64,000 bases of DNA. Origin: Asticcacaulis machinosus (GTDB taxonomy: Bacteria; Pseudomonadota; Alphaproteobacteria; Caulobacterales; Caulobacteraceae). The notes beneath the pieces are model-generated. The model was not told where the DNA came from. It made no database searches and was given only the letters and a program-made list of their open reading frames with translations. The DNA lies in assembly GCF_028550435.1 (NCBI RefSeq), contig NZ_JAQQKV010000001.1, positions 248,001 to 312,000 of the forward strand, written 5' to 3'. Each line of letters begins with the position of its first letter. Position 1 is the stretch's first letter. Positions 54,476 through 64,000 of the stretch are shown here, piece by piece. The position numbers and the translations under genes were made by a program.

Positions 54476-55249
54476 ATGCCCGCTGGCGTAACGACACAGG
54501 TATCCGACACGCGGGAGGCTGATAAAGCGCCGGTTTCACCGCTGCATGTGGCGATTATCATGGATGGCAATGGCCGGTGGGCCAAGGCGCGCGGACAGAT
54601 GCGGACTTTGGGCCATAAGGCCGGCGTCAATGCTCTGCAGCGTACTATTCGGGCGGCCGGCGATCTTGGCATTACACATATGACGGTGTTTGCGTTCTCG
54701 ACAGAAAACTGGCGCAGGCCTGCGGCTGAAGTCAGCGATCTGATGGGGCTCTTGCGGACGTTTATCGAATCCGACCTCGGCAAACTGGCAAAGGAAGGCG
54801 TTTGCGTCCGTATTATCGGTCAACAGGACGGGCTGCCTAAAGACATCGTGGAGTGTGTGCGTAAAGCGCACGATGATACCCGCCACAATTCGCGCTTTTT
54901 CCTTCAGGTAGCGCTGAACTACGGGGCACAGGCCGATGTGGTAGAGGCCGCCAAGCGATTTGCGGCCAAGGTCAAATCCGGTGAAGCGGAGGTTAATGAC
55001 CTGACGCCCGAAACCTTTGGTGGCTTACTGTCAACGCATGATCTGCCCCCGCTGGACCTGATGATCCGTACATCGGGTGAACACAGATTATCAAATTTTC
55101 TGCTGTGGGAAGCGGCTTATGCGGAGTTTGTGTTTCAGGATGTTCTGTGGCCCGACTACGATCGGGTTCATCTTGAAGAAGCACTGCGTATTTTCAAGGA
55201 GCGTGACCGGCGCTTTGGCGCTGTAGAGGCAGGACATGTCTCCGCCTAA
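54476..55249 (+). CDS. uppS: undecaprenyl diphosphate synthase (isoprenyl transferase)
   Basis: Makes undecaprenyl diphosphate, the lipid carrier for peptidoglycan and O-antigen. D30 in IIMDGNGRWAK and the MTVFAFSTENWRRP block (near 68-82) are catalytic and substrate-binding motifs; the DLMIRTSGEHRLSNFLLWE block near the end is diagnostic. 257 residues with a short N-terminal extension (about 20 residues). It overlaps cdsA by 14 bases. Confidence 0.94.
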   Translation: MPAGVTTQVSDTREADKAPVSPLHVAIIMDGNGRWAKARGQMRTLGHKAGVNALQRTIRAAGDLGITHMTVFAFSTENWRRPAAEVSDLMGLLRTFIESDLGKLAKEGVCVRIIGQQDGLPKDIVECVRKAHDDTRHNSRFFLQVALNYGAQADVVEAAKRFAAKVKSGEAEVNDLTPETFGGLLSTHDLPPLDLMIRTSGEHRLSNFLLWEAAYAEFVFQDVLWPDYDRVHLEEALRIFKERDRRFGAVEAGHVSA

Positions 55250-56078
55250 ATCCACAGGGTCGTCCATTCGGGAACTGAGTATTCGCATCGCTTCCGCCAT
55301 CGTTCTGGTGCCGGTTGTGCTTTATATTGTGCATCTGGGCGACTGGGCGTTTCTGGTTCTGATCAGTGTCGGGGTGGCGTTACTCAGTATTGAGTGGGGC
55401 GCTATGGCGGCGCCAAAAACACCGACACGCATGGCCGTTGCCGTCTGTTTGCCGGCATTGGCAGGCATATTTGCTGAAGCGCTGAATAAGCCCTACGACC
55501 CATTCCATCCGCTTGTCTCCGTGGCCCTTTTGCTGTTTGGGGCGGCGTGTTCCGCCGCCTATATCCGCCGCTTAGGTGGCCCGTGGCGGGATGCTGCTTA
55601 TGGGGCGTGTTACATTGGCTGGCCCGCCTTCGTTTTGATTTGGCTGCGCCAGACCGGCAATGGCTTTGAATGGGTGTTGTTTGCGTTCCTGATCGCCTGG
55701 ACGGCGGACAGCGCCGCCTATCTGGTCGGTCGGGCTGTCGGTGGCCCTAAGCTTTGGCGCAAGTATTCGCCCAATAAGACATGGGCCGGGTTTGCGGGCG
55801 GCATGATGGCGGGGATGCTGGCCGCAGGAACCTTGTCGGATCTTACGGGGCTTTTTAAATCCAGCACATCGGCGCAGATCGTGGGGCTCCTGACCGCTTT
55901 GGCGACTATGGCGGGGGATCTGTGGGAATCGATGCTGAAGCGACGCTATGGTGTTAAGGATTCGGGTTCGCTTATTCCGGGGCATGGCGGTTTGCTTGAC
56001 CGGGTCGATGGTCTGATGTTTGCGATTGTCGCTATTGGTGGTATCCGTCTTCTGGTCATGCTGGGAACCGTGCTCTGA
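55236..56078 (+). CDS. cdsA: phosphatidate cytidylyltransferase
   Basis: Makes CDP-diacylglycerol, the precursor of all phospholipid head-group pathways. About seven or eight membrane helices; the CDP-alcohol signature KDSGSLIPGHGGLLDRVDGL (near 245-264) is intact. 280 residues. The start overlaps uppS and the stop overlaps the dxr start by one base (TGATG), so the three are one transcript. Confidence 0.93.
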   Translation: MSPPKSTGSSIRELSIRIASAIVLVPVVLYIVHLGDWAFLVLISVGVALLSIEWGAMAAPKTPTRMAVAVCLPALAGIFAEALNKPYDPFHPLVSVALLLFGAACSAAYIRRLGGPWRDAAYGACYIGWPAFVLIWLRQTGNGFEWVLFAFLIAWTADSAAYLVGRAVGGPKLWRKYSPNKTWAGFAGGMMAGMLAAGTLSDLTGLFKSSTSAQIVGLLTALATMAGDLWESMLKRRYGVKDSGSLIPGHGGLLDRVDGLMFAIVAIGGIRLLVMLGTVL

Positions 56079-57298
56079 TGCCAAATGCGCTGCCAAAGTC
56101 CGTCACGGTTTTGGGATCTACCGGGTCCATAGGTGTGTCGACTCTGGCGCTGATTAATGAATTGAACGCGGTTGAGCCTAAGTACCGCATCGATGTTCTG
56201 TGCGGCGGTAAAAATATTGAGCTTTTGGCGCAACAGGCGCGTAAATTTCGCCCCAGCTTGACGGTCATTGCTGACACTGAATCTTGGGACGCCTTTCAGA
56301 ACTTGATGGATGGCTCCGGACTTGAGATTGCGTATGGCGACGCTGCGGTGATTGAGGCGGCATCCCGCCCGGTAGATTGGGTGATGGCCGCCATAGTCGG
56401 CATTGCGGGCCTTGAGCCGGTTTGGGCGGCGGCAGGAACCGGTGCTACCGTAGCCCTTGCTAACAAAGAAGCTCTGGTGTGTTGTGGTCCGGCCTTATTG
56501 GCGCGCGCGAAAGCTGCGGGTGGGGCTATTTTGCCGGTTGATTCTGAGCACAACGCCATTTTCCAAGTCCTTGATGGCGCCCAAAAGGATATGGTCAATC
56601 GCCTTGTGCTGACGGCATCCGGCGGGCCTTTCAGGGGCTTTAGCTGTGATCAGCTAAGCCGGGTTACGGTTGAGCAGGCGCTAAAGCACCCGAACTGGTC
56701 GATGGGTGCCAAAATCACGATCGACAGCGCCAGCCTGGCCAACAAGGGCCTTGAATTTATTGAGGCTGCCTATTTATTCGACATGCCTGCCGATCAGATC
56801 GATGTGGTGATCCATCCTCAGTCGGTCATCCATTCGGTAGTGGAATATAAAGACGGCTCCAGTCTGGCGCAAATGGGGCCCGCGGATATGCGTGTGCCGA
56901 TTTCCTATTGCCTGAACTGGCCGCGCCGGACAGCCTGGCAGGCACCGGGATTCGATCTCAAAACCCTTGGGGCTTTGACGTTTGAGGCGCCGGATGAAGT
57001 CGCTTTTCCGATGTTAAGGCTGGCGCGCGAAGCCCTTAAAGCCGGTGACGATATGCCGGTCGTGTTTAATGCGGCCAATGAGGTTTGCGTTGCCGCCTTT
57101 TTGCAGAAACGCATCGCGTTTACACAAATTGCCGATAATGTCGAAGCTGCCATGATGCGGGCCCAATTGCCTTCTAAAGCGATTAATGACACAAGTCAGG
57201 ACGTCGGGACTATTCTTGAGCTTGACGCTCGCATTCGCGCTCTGGTGGGCGGCTTTTGTGATCGTTCGGCCTCAAGCGTTCCCAAGCTTCGCGCCTAA
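56078..57298 (+). CDS. dxr: 1-deoxy-D-xylulose 5-phosphate reductoisomerase
   Basis: First committed step of the MEP isoprenoid pathway; also feeds PdxJ substrate supply indirectly through DXP. NADPH-binding GSTGSIGVSTL (13-23), ALANKEALVCCG and LPVDSEHNAIFQ with metal ligands are conserved, then the SMGAKITIDSASLANKGLE region. 406 residues. It sits in the uppS-cdsA-dxr-rseP cluster typical of Proteobacteria. Confidence 0.95.
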   Translation: MPNALPKSVTVLGSTGSIGVSTLALINELNAVEPKYRIDVLCGGKNIELLAQQARKFRPSLTVIADTESWDAFQNLMDGSGLEIAYGDAAVIEAASRPVDWVMAAIVGIAGLEPVWAAAGTGATVALANKEALVCCGPALLARAKAAGGAILPVDSEHNAIFQVLDGAQKDMVNRLVLTASGGPFRGFSCDQLSRVTVEQALKHPNWSMGAKITIDSASLANKGLEFIEAAYLFDMPADQIDVVIHPQSVIHSVVEYKDGSSLAQMGPADMRVPISYCLNWPRRTAWQAPGFDLKTLGALTFEAPDEVAFPMLRLAREALKAGDDMPVVFNAANEVCVAAFLQKRIAFTQIADNVEAAMMRAQLPSKAINDTSQDVGTILELDARIRALVGGFCDRSASSVPKLRA

Positions 57299-57318
57299 AC
57301 CAGAGAGATACGCGCTAC

Positions 57319-58518
57319 ATGCAGTTTTTTGTCGGTATATTGCCGCTCCTGATTTTGATCAGTGTCATTGTGACGATTCATGAACTGGGTCATTTCAGCG
57401 TCGCGCGGCTGTTCAAGACTAAGATCGAGCGCTTTTCAGTGGGTTTTGGCCCAAAACTTTTGGCGCGTACCGATAAAAACGGGGTTGAATGGTGCCTGAG
57501 CGCCATCCCTCTGGGCGGATATGTGAAATTTGCCGGCGATGAGCATGTGTCTTCCATGTCACCGGATGCCAATGAACTCGACGCCGCCCGCACCGCCATC
57601 GTCGCCAAAGAAGGCGAGGGGGCGGAAAAAGCTTATTTCCATTTCAAGCCAGTATGGCAACGGATGTTAATCGTCGCTGCAGGCCCCTTTGCTAATTTCG
57701 TTCTGGCGATTGTCCTGTTTGCGGGCGTGCTGATGTTTATCGGCAAAGGGCAAACTCCGGCCAGTGTCGTTAGCGTTGAGCCGAACTCTCCGGCGGCAGC
57801 AGCAGGTTTTAAGCCGGGCGATCTGATTACAGAGATCGATGGCCGTACCGTCGAAAACCATCAGGATGCGCGCACACTGATTTTGATGCGTGCCGATAGC
57901 GCCATCAATATTACCGTGCTTCGTGATGGCGCGCCCGTGGTGCTTACCGCCACGCCCGCCCGCACTGAACTTGAGGTTGGATCCGGTGATCACCGCATCA
58001 AGGCGGGGCGTTTAGGCATTGAGATGGGCGGCGATATGCGCTGGCAGCGCTTTGCGCCGCACACGGCCCTTGTCGAAGGCGCGAAGATGACCTGGCAGGT
58101 GCTTGATACGAATGTGACCTATATTGGCCGCATTTTCGCGGGAAAAGAAAGTGGTGACCAGTTAAGCGGCATACTTGGTATGACCAAGGGCACGGGTGAC
58201 ATCACGTCTCAGACTATGAAGATCGAAGCTCCGGCAGCAGATCGGGTTATTTTGCTGGTGATCAATCTTGTTACCTTGGCTGCAGTGATTTCGGTGGGTA
58301 TTGGCTTCCTTAATCTGCTGCCGGTGCCAGTGCTGGATGGTGGTCACCTCTTGTTTTATACCTATGAGGCGGTTATGCAAAAGCCGCTCAATGCGGTTAT
58401 ACAGGGGTATGGCTACAGACTGGGACTTGTAACCCTGCTGGGTTTGATGTTGTTCGCGACGTGGAACGATATAAACCAGTTGGGATGGGTGAAATTCTTT
58501 GGGGGACTGTTTTCGTAA
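57319..58518 (+). CDS. rseP: site-2 membrane protease RseP family (MmpA-like)
   Basis: Intramembrane zinc metalloprotease. H21-E22-L-G-H25 in the first helix and NLLPVPVLDGGH near the end bind zinc; one PDZ domain lies near 125-205. 399 residues is shorter than enteric RseP, which has two PDZ domains. In Caulobacter the homologue (MmpA) cleaves the polarity protein PodJ; here it lies between dxr and bamA, the conserved order. Substrates are not evident. Confidence 0.93.
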   Translation: MQFFVGILPLLILISVIVTIHELGHFSVARLFKTKIERFSVGFGPKLLARTDKNGVEWCLSAIPLGGYVKFAGDEHVSSMSPDANELDAARTAIVAKEGEGAEKAYFHFKPVWQRMLIVAAGPFANFVLAIVLFAGVLMFIGKGQTPASVVSVEPNSPAAAAGFKPGDLITEIDGRTVENHQDARTLILMRADSAINITVLRDGAPVVLTATPARTELEVGSGDHRIKAGRLGIEMGGDMRWQRFAPHTALVEGAKMTWQVLDTNVTYIGRIFAGKESGDQLSGILGMTKGTGDITSQTMKIEAPAADRVILLVINLVTLAAVISVGIGFLNLLPVPVLDGGHLLFYTYEAVMQKPLNAVIQGYGYRLGLVTLLGLMLFATWNDINQLGWVKFFGGLFS

Positions 58519-58614
58519 TTAAACCCTGTGCAAACACCGAAGCTCGGTGGCTGCGATGGTTTATGGTTAGCGAAACACGGACCGCCGTCCGAACATAAAA
58601 ATGATACAGAACAT

Positions 58615-60993
58615 ATGACTAAGGGCCTCAACGTGCATACTTCTTCACGAAAGCTTCAATCGGGCGTCAGCGTTCTGGCGTTTCTTAGCCTCGGACTTCT
58701 GACGGCTCCGGCCGTGGCGCAAACGGCGCCTGTTGATCCGGTGCAGACGCAACCGGTTGTGGCGCCGTCGGCTATTCAGATCGGCCGTATCAGGGTTGAG
58801 GGTAACGAGCGGATTGATTCGCAAACCATCATCTCCTACCTGCCCGTTCAGGTAGGTCAGGCGGCAACACCGTTGGCCATCGATCAGTCGGTAAAGACGT
58901 TGTTCCGGACCGAACTGTTTTCTGACGTGCAAATCGTCATGAATGGTTCGGAAATGGTGGTCAACATCGTCGAAAGCCCGATCATCAATCAGGTGGTTTT
59001 TGAGGGCAACAGCGCTCTGTCCAAGGATAAGCTGCGCGAAGAAGTGACCATCCGCCCCCGTGGTGTGTTCACCAAGGCAAAGGTGCAGGCCGATGTTCAG
59101 CGTATTATTGAACTTTATCGCCGCTCCGGCCGCATCGCCGCAACGGTAACGCCCAAGATTGTTGAATTACCGCAGAAGCGCGTCGATCTGGTGTTTGAAA
59201 TTGATGAAGGCGTGAAGACAGGCGTGTCGAGCGTCAACTTTATCGGTAATAAGGCCTATTCTGACAGCGATTTGTCGAGCGTGATTGTGACGCGCAAATC
59301 AATCTGGTGGAAATTCTTTTCCTCCAACGACAACTACGACCCGGATCGTATGGATTACGACCGTGAGCAGTTGAGAAAGCACTACACCAATCGGGGATAT
59401 TATGACTTCCGCGTTGTCTCTTCAGTAGCTGAGTTGTCGCCTGACCGTAAAGATTTTGCCATCACCTACACTCTGGATGAAGGCGAAAAGTACAATTTCG
59501 GTCGTGTTACCGTTAAGACGGAAAACGATAAGCTGAACGCGCAAAATCTTGAACGCGTAATCCCGTTCAAGGGTGGTGATCTTTACGAAAGCGACCTGAT
59601 TGAAAAGGGCGTGGACAACCTGACGTTTGCCGCGGGTTCAGCCGGTTTTGCGTTCGTAGATATCCGTCCGCGCGATGAAGGCAAGCCAGAAGACCGCACG
59701 GTCGATATAACCTACAACGTCCGTGAAGGCGCGCGCGTTTATATCGATAAGATCGATGTCGTCGGCAATGGCCGCACGCTCGACCGCGTCGTACGTCGGG
59801 AGATGCTGCTGTCGGAAGGCGATGCCTATAACAAGGCTTTGCTCGAGCGCTCGAAAATGTATATCGGGTCGCTAGGTTTCTTCAAGGATGTTGAAATTCG
59901 CGAAGTGCCGTCAACGACTGCGGATAAAACCAATATCGAAGTCGCGGTTACCGAGCAGCCGACCGGGGAATTGTCATTTGGGGCTGGCTTCTCATCATAT
60001 GAAAAATTCATTTTTGATGTCGGTATCACGGAGCGTAACTTCCGTGGCCGTGGTCAGAATGTGCGTGCGCGTATTTCGACCGGTTCAATCCAGAGAAATA
60101 TCGATTTGAGCTTTACCGAGCCTCGTTTCCTGAATCGTGATGTTCAGGCGGGTATCGACCTGTTCTCCTCGGCCCTCGATTACTCGGAATACACCAGCTA
60201 TAAATCCGAAAGTAACGGTTTTGGCCTGCGTCTGGGCTACAGCCTGAATGGCTACAGCCTGTTGCGCCTGCGCTATAACCTGCGATCGGATGATCTGTCT
60301 TACGGCACCACGTCAACCCAGTGTGATGACCTGATCTATAGCTGCGGTACCGGCGTGACGTCGAGTGTGGGCTATACCCTGTCGTTCGATCGCCGCAATG
60401 ATTTTGTTCAGGCCACCCGCGGCTGGCAGGCGATTGCCCGTCAGGACTTCGCAGGCTTGGGCGGAGACGTTAAATATGTGCGTTCAGAACTCGAAGCCCA
60501 CTGGTATTACGGTTTCCGCAAGGACATGATCCTTCATCTGCAAGGTCTGGCCGGGAATATAACCCCGTTTGGCGGCGATGCAGTGCGCATTAACGACCGC
60601 TTCTTTAAGGGCGGCACAACTTTCCGCGGCTTTGAAAATGCCGGTATTGGTCCGCGCGATCAAAGTTCAACCTACGCTTTGGGCGGTCAAACCTATGCGA
60701 TTGGTACCGTTGAGTTAGGAATTCCTAACGGCCTGCCTGAACAATATGGCCTCAAAACAGCCTTATTCGTGGATTTCGGTACGCTCGGCGGTGTCGATGA
60801 CCGCTTAAAGATGAATGGTAGTACGGCGAACGCAAATATTGTAGATGATATGTCTTTGCGGGCGGCAGCCGGTGTCACCATTCGCTGGAAGTCCCCGATG
60901 GGGCCAATCCAGTTCGATATATCACAGGTTCTCTCACGGGAAGATTATGACAAGACCGAAACGTTCCGCTTCTCACAGTCGACCCAGTTCTAA
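58615..60993 (+). CDS. bamA: outer-membrane protein assembly factor BamA
   Basis: Central outer-membrane insertase. A signal peptide (about 1-35, ending PAVAQ) is followed by five POTRA repeats (about 45-430), for example IRVEGNERIDSQTIISYLPV and INFIGNKAYSDSDLSS-like strands, and a C-terminal 16-strand barrel ending in a phenylalanine (SQSTQF), the outer-membrane signature. I chose ATG 58615 (792 residues); a GTG 87 bases earlier leads into a non-signal sequence. skp follows after 36 bp. Confidence 0.94.
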   Translation: MTKGLNVHTSSRKLQSGVSVLAFLSLGLLTAPAVAQTAPVDPVQTQPVVAPSAIQIGRIRVEGNERIDSQTIISYLPVQVGQAATPLAIDQSVKTLFRTELFSDVQIVMNGSEMVVNIVESPIINQVVFEGNSALSKDKLREEVTIRPRGVFTKAKVQADVQRIIELYRRSGRIAATVTPKIVELPQKRVDLVFEIDEGVKTGVSSVNFIGNKAYSDSDLSSVIVTRKSIWWKFFSSNDNYDPDRMDYDREQLRKHYTNRGYYDFRVVSSVAELSPDRKDFAITYTLDEGEKYNFGRVTVKTENDKLNAQNLERVIPFKGGDLYESDLIEKGVDNLTFAAGSAGFAFVDIRPRDEGKPEDRTVDITYNVREGARVYIDKIDVVGNGRTLDRVVRREMLLSEGDAYNKALLERSKMYIGSLGFFKDVEIREVPSTTADKTNIEVAVTEQPTGELSFGAGFSSYEKFIFDVGITERNFRGRGQNVRARISTGSIQRNIDLSFTEPRFLNRDVQAGIDLFSSALDYSEYTSYKSESNGFGLRLGYSLNGYSLLRLRYNLRSDDLSYGTTSTQCDDLIYSCGTGVTSSVGYTLSFDRRNDFVQATRGWQAIARQDFAGLGGDVKYVRSELEAHWYYGFRKDMILHLQGLAGNITPFGGDAVRINDRFFKGGTTFRGFENAGIGPRDQSSTYALGGQTYAIGTVELGIPNGLPEQYGLKTALFVDFGTLGGVDDRLKMNGSTANANIVDDMSLRAAAGVTIRWKSPMGPIQFDISQVLSREDYDKTETFRFSQSTQF

Positions 60994-61029
60994 CAACCTT
61001 TCCTTCCTTCGGGATATGCAATAAAAGCC

Positions 61030-61686
61030 ATGAGTGTTACACCAATGAAAAAGACTTTACTCGTTCTGGCCAGCACGCTGGCGCTCACCGCCGGTCAGGT
61101 GTCCGCCCAAACGGCACCGGCCGCAGCACCTGCGCAGCCTGCCATGAACCCAGGCCCTGTCATTCCCGGTGTCTGCGTTTATTCTGTTGAAGACGCTATT
61201 GCCGGCTCAGAAATGGGCAAGGCGGCGGGCGCGCGCATGGGCGTACTGAGTGCTGCGGTTGAAGCTGAAATCAAGCCTGAACGTACCGCTATTGAAACTG
61301 AAGGCAAATCACTTCAAGATCAGGTCAATGCCAAGACCCTGCAAGGCGAGGCCCTGCAAACCAAGGCGCAGGCCTTCCAGGGCAAGGTTCAGGCTTTTGA
61401 ACAGAAGGTTAATCTGCGCGGTCAGGAACTTCAGGCCACCGAAGCCAAGGCCCAGCGTCAGATCGCAACTGACCTTGAGCCGCAACTGCGGGCGACTTAC
61501 ACCGAAAAGGGCTGCGGCATTCTGGTTGACCGCAATTCGGTTCTGTTCGCTAATCCTGCGATGGATATTACCGGTCAGGTCGTGGCAAAACTGAATGCGG
61601 TCAAAAAGACGATGACGTTTGATCGTGAGCGTATCACACCGCAGGCGCGTCCTGCCGCGGCGGCTGCCCCGGCCAGAACCAACTAA
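61030..61686 (+). CDS. skp: OmpH/Skp-like periplasmic chaperone
   Basis: 218 residues with a signal sequence (about 1-26, ending VSAQT), then an alanine/proline-rich segment (about 28-42) and the OmpH domain: a beta-sheet start near VCVYSVEDAIAGSEMGKAAG and a long coiled coil (about 65-150). It holds unfolded outer-membrane proteins between the Sec translocon and BamA. The C-terminal tail is Ala/Pro-rich. bamA-skp-lpxD-fabZ-lpxA is the usual order. Confidence 0.9.
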   Translation: MSVTPMKKTLLVLASTLALTAGQVSAQTAPAAAPAQPAMNPGPVIPGVCVYSVEDAIAGSEMGKAAGARMGVLSAAVEAEIKPERTAIETEGKSLQDQVNAKTLQGEALQTKAQAFQGKVQAFEQKVNLRGQELQATEAKAQRQIATDLEPQLRATYTEKGCGILVDRNSVLFANPAMDITGQVVAKLNAVKKTMTFDRERITPQARPAAAAAPARTN

Positions 61687-61718
61687 CTCTCTGCGTTTAA
61701 GAATATTCGTGAGCACTC

Positions 61719-62732
61719 ATGCCTGATCTGAGATTTTTTGAGGTCGCGTCCAGTCTCAGCTTAGATCAGGTCATAGCGCTTACGCGAGCCTCACTTTTAC
61801 CGGGTGTCGAAGCGCGCGGCCATATTCTGGCTTGCGCGCCTTTGGCGTCTGCTGGGGATGGTGAGGCTGCGTTTTTCAGTGACCGTCGATATCTGGGTTC
61901 ATTAAAAAAAACGCAGGCGGGCTTTGTATTCGTGACCGAAGACAATGCTGCGCTTATTCCTGAACACAGCGTAGCTTTGGTGGTTAAATCGCCTCAGGCC
62001 GCCTGGGCCAGACTGGCCAATGCACTTTATACGCCTCTTCGACATGATGGGACTGTCGCTATACATCCTACCGCCCGGATCGAAGACGGGGTCTATATTG
62101 GTATTGGCGTCGTCATCGGTCAAAATGCTGAAATTGGCTCTAGGACACGTCTAGAGGCCTACAGCGTGATCGGGCCGGGTTGCACTATAGGCCGCCACTG
62201 CCGTGTCGGTGCCCATGCAACCCTTTATTGCACACTCATGGGAGATCGCGTTCAGATAGCCTCTGGCGCGCACATCGGCGAAGCCGGATTCGGTGTCAGT
62301 GGCGATGAGCAAGGGTTGCTGGATGTGCCGCAACTTGGCAGGGTTATCCTTCAGGATAATGTCAGTGTAGGCTCTGGCACGTGTATTGATCGCGGGGCTT
62401 ATGATGATACGGTTATCGGCGAAGCGACCAAGATCGATAATCTGGTGCAGATAGCGCACAATGTGCAGGTCGGGCGACAGTGTATTATTGCCGCGCATGC
62501 GGGTATATCTGGTTCTGCGCGCATTGGTGATGGCGCCATGTTTGGTGGTCGGGCCGGCCTGATTGATCACATAGCTGTCGGTGCCGGTGCAAAGGTTGCA
62601 GCGGGGGCTGTGGTCTATAAAGATGTTCCGGCGGGGGAAATGTGGTCGGGATTTCCGGCTAAACCCTCACGTCAGTTCTTGCGCGAGGCCGCGTGGCTGT
62701 CTAAACAGGCGTCTCAGAAAGATAAGGGTTAA
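61719..62732 (+). CDS. lpxD: UDP-3-O-acylglucosamine N-acyltransferase
   Basis: Adds the second hydroxyacyl chain in lipid A synthesis. A mixed N-terminal domain (about 1-105) precedes a left-handed beta-helix of hexapeptide repeats with IDNLVQIAHNVQVG near 245, containing the catalytic-type histidine, then AHAGISGSARIGDGAMFGGR. C-terminal helix follows. 337 residues. fabZ starts 7 bases after. Confidence 0.94.
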   Translation: MPDLRFFEVASSLSLDQVIALTRASLLPGVEARGHILACAPLASAGDGEAAFFSDRRYLGSLKKTQAGFVFVTEDNAALIPEHSVALVVKSPQAAWARLANALYTPLRHDGTVAIHPTARIEDGVYIGIGVVIGQNAEIGSRTRLEAYSVIGPGCTIGRHCRVGAHATLYCTLMGDRVQIASGAHIGEAGFGVSGDEQGLLDVPQLGRVILQDNVSVGSGTCIDRGAYDDTVIGEATKIDNLVQIAHNVQVGRQCIIAAHAGISGSARIGDGAMFGGRAGLIDHIAVGAGAKVAAGAVVYKDVPAGEMWSGFPAKPSRQFLREAAWLSKQASQKDKG

Positions 62733-62739
62733 CGTCTCA

Positions 62740-63249
62740 ATGACTGAACAAGGCGATCAGGCCGTGGCCGATATTCAGGCTGCCCAGAACGATAGCGCTC
62801 CCGGTGCGAACGTGGACTATGCGGAAATACTTAAGCGTATTCCTCACCGGTATCCGTTTCTGCTGATTGACCGTGGCGAAGACTGGATCAAGAACAAAAG
62901 CATGACGGGCGTTAAGAACGTCACGTTCAATGAGCCGTTTTTTCCAGGCCATTTCCCTGAAAATCCGGTTATGCCAGGCGTTCTTATCATTGAAGCGATC
63001 GGTCAGACCGGCGCTGTTCTGATGTCGAAGTCGCTGGACGCTGATGTTGAAGGTAAAACCATATTCTTCATGTCCGTTGACGGCGCCAGGTTCAGAAGTC
63101 CTGTGCGTCCGGGCGATACGCTTTACATGAAGGTTGAAGTGGTTCGACATCGCGGCGACGTGTTCAAATTCCGCGGGGAAGCTTTTGTGAATGATAAGAT
63201 TGTTTGCGAGTGTGAGTTCGCGGCGATGGTCGTCGAAAGCCCCAAATAA
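62740..63249 (+). CDS. fabZ: 3-hydroxyacyl-[ACP] dehydratase FabZ
   Basis: Dehydrates hydroxyacyl-ACP in fatty-acid elongation and balances it against lipid A synthesis. H71 in [15 protein letters not shown] and E85 in [11 protein letters not shown] are the active-site pair. I chose ATG 62740 (169 residues), giving an N-terminal extension of about 25 residues; earlier starts would run into lpxD. Stop overlaps lpxA by one base. Confidence 0.93.
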   Translation: MTEQGDQAVADIQAAQNDSAPGANVDYAEILKRIPHRYPFLLIDRGEDWIKNKSMTGVKNVTFNEPFFPGHFPENPVMPGVLIIEAIGQTGAVLMSKSLDADVEGKTIFFMSVDGARFRSPVRPGDTLYMKVEVVRHRGDVFKFRGEAFVNDKIVCECEFAAMVVESPK

Positions 63250-64000
63250 TGAGTATCCATCCCAGCGCGATTGTTAGTGAACAGGCCAAAATCGGTGCAA
63301 ATGTTGTCATTGGTCCGTGGTGTGTTGTTGGACATGATGTAGTCTTGGGCGATGGTGTTGAACTTGTCTCCCATGTGGTGATTACGGGGTACACCGAGAT
63401 TGGTGCAGGGTCTGTCGTACATCCTTTTGCTGTTTTAGGTGGCCATCCACAGCATCTGGCCCATGACAAAAGCGCTGTGACGCGATTGATTGTCGGGGAG
63501 CGCAACCAGATCCGTGAGCATGTCACCATGCACACCGGCACCGTTAAGGGCGGCAGCGTCACACGCGTTGGAAATGATTGCCTGTTCATGGTGGGCTCTC
63601 ACGTTGCCCACGACTGTATTGTTGGGAACAACGTCGTCATGGCCAATAATGCCTCACTGGGCGGGCATGTTCAGGTGGGCGAATATGTCTTCTTAGGGGG
63701 ACTTTGCGGCATTCACCAGTTTGCGCGCATCGGCCGTTATAGCTTTGTCGGCGGTGCGGCCATGGTGACGAAAGATGTCATTCCTTATGGTTCGGTGTGG
63801 GGCAACCATGCCCGCCTGGAAGGACTAAATCTGGTGGGGCTTAAGCGCCGCGGGTTCTCACGTGATCTTATTTTATCGCTGCGCACGGCTTACCGGATGA
63901 TGTTTGCGGATGAAGGCACACTTCAGGAGCGTCTCGATGACGTCTTGGAAAACTTCTCTGAAGTGCCGCAAATTGTTGAGATCGTGAATTTTATTCGCGA
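63249..64000 (+). CDS. lpxA: UDP-N-acetylglucosamine O-acyltransferase, 3' end outside window
   Basis: First lipid A acylation. 250 codons are visible; the C-terminal end is missing. ATG overlaps the fabZ stop (TAATG). Hexapeptide repeats begin at [20 protein letters not shown]; the catalytic histidine is H121 in GSHVAHDC, and [19 protein letters not shown] (near 197-215) is the conserved block before the C-terminal helices. The usual YKGE loop of enteric LpxA is replaced by [10 protein letters not shown], normal variation for distant alphaproteobacteria as far as I can judge. Confidence 0.92.
   Translation, partial: MSIHPSAIVSEQAKIGANVVIGPWCVVGHDVVLGDGVELVSHVVITGYTEIGAGSVVHPFAVLGGHPQHLAHDKSAVTRLIVGERNQIREHVTMHTGTVKGGSVTRVGNDCLFMVGSHVAHDCIVGNNVVMANNASLGGHVQVGEYVFLGGLCGIHQFARIGRYSFVGGAAMVTKDVIPYGSVWGNHARLEGLNLVGLKRRGFSRDLILSLRTAYRMMFADEGTLQERLDDVLENFSEVPQIVEIVNFIR

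Noticed and set aside
53926-54783. Long reverse-strand frame (285 codons) across frr and uppS
   Set aside because: It lies opposite two clear genes, has serine/arginine-rich composition typical of antisense frames in GC-rich DNA, and no family motif.

Overview
The window is a chromosomal core-gene region of an alphaproteobacterium, most likely of the order Caulobacterales and plausibly Asticcacaulis-like (inference from gene order, protein style and moderate GC content; no rRNA or species marker is present). Supporting signs are a single bifunctional RSH next to rpoZ, a short ProRS without an insertion domain, 5-aminolevulinate synthase instead of the glutamyl-tRNA route, a ParC of the alphaproteobacterial type, a DUF2842/ctaA pair, and promoters resembling the Caulobacter TTGAC-N(10-14)-GCTA pattern. 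Nearly all sequence is coding. I saw no insertion sequence, prophage, CRISPR array or toxin-antitoxin pair.

Layout. 1-2.2 kb: the end of a NYN-domain gene, folK and a drug/metabolite exporter. 2.2-10.2 kb: rpoZ, rsh, pyrE, pdxJ, acpS, lepB, rnc, era and recO, a tight forward run joining stringent response, pyrimidine, PLP, carrier-protein activation, secretion and RNA processing. 10.3-18.3 kb: an unknown acidic protein, parC, an ExoD-like membrane protein, an MFS transporter, then reverse-strand bpt and motB, and a flavin reductase/dehydrogenase pair. 18.3-21.6 kb: heme synthesis, with hemB (behind a small membrane protein) divergent from hemA across a 385-bp control region. 21.6-28.7 kb: glyA, nrdR, ribD, ribE, ribBA, ribH, nusB, thiL and a small exported protein. 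29-32.2 kb: proton pyrophosphatase, an HxlR regulator and BamE. 32.3-36.8 kb: a bc1 assembly chaperone, a YceD-like protein, plsX, fabH, ihfA and a MerR regulator. 36.8-41.2 kb: tRNA-Pro, a Gly/Cys-tailed membrane protein, two small membrane proteins, ctaA and a PhoX-like phosphatase. 41.4-47.1 kb: rplM-rpsI, argC, DUF1467, proS and the Lol exporter. 47.4-50.8 kb: dnaE. 51-64 kb: rpsB, tsf, pyrH, frr, uppS, cdsA, dxr, rseP, bamA, skp, lpxD, fabZ and lpxA (cut by the window edge), the translation-to-envelope cluster common in Proteobacteria.

The genes mostly serve growth: nucleotide, cofactor and fatty-acid supply, ribosome and tRNA function, and outer-membrane assembly (BamA, BamE, Skp, LolCE/LolD, LpxA/LpxD/FabZ). 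I did not find a clear new multigene system. The most unusual observations are a riboflavin operon that appears to lack both of its first two enzymatic activities (a RibD without its deaminase half and a RibBA whose cyclohydrolase II half has no cysteine), a divergent heme control region carrying a Fur-like dyad, structured leaders before rpoZ, rplM and rpsB and between rpsB and tsf, a palindrome across the predicted ctaA promoter, and a membrane protein with a Ser/Gly/Cys tail.
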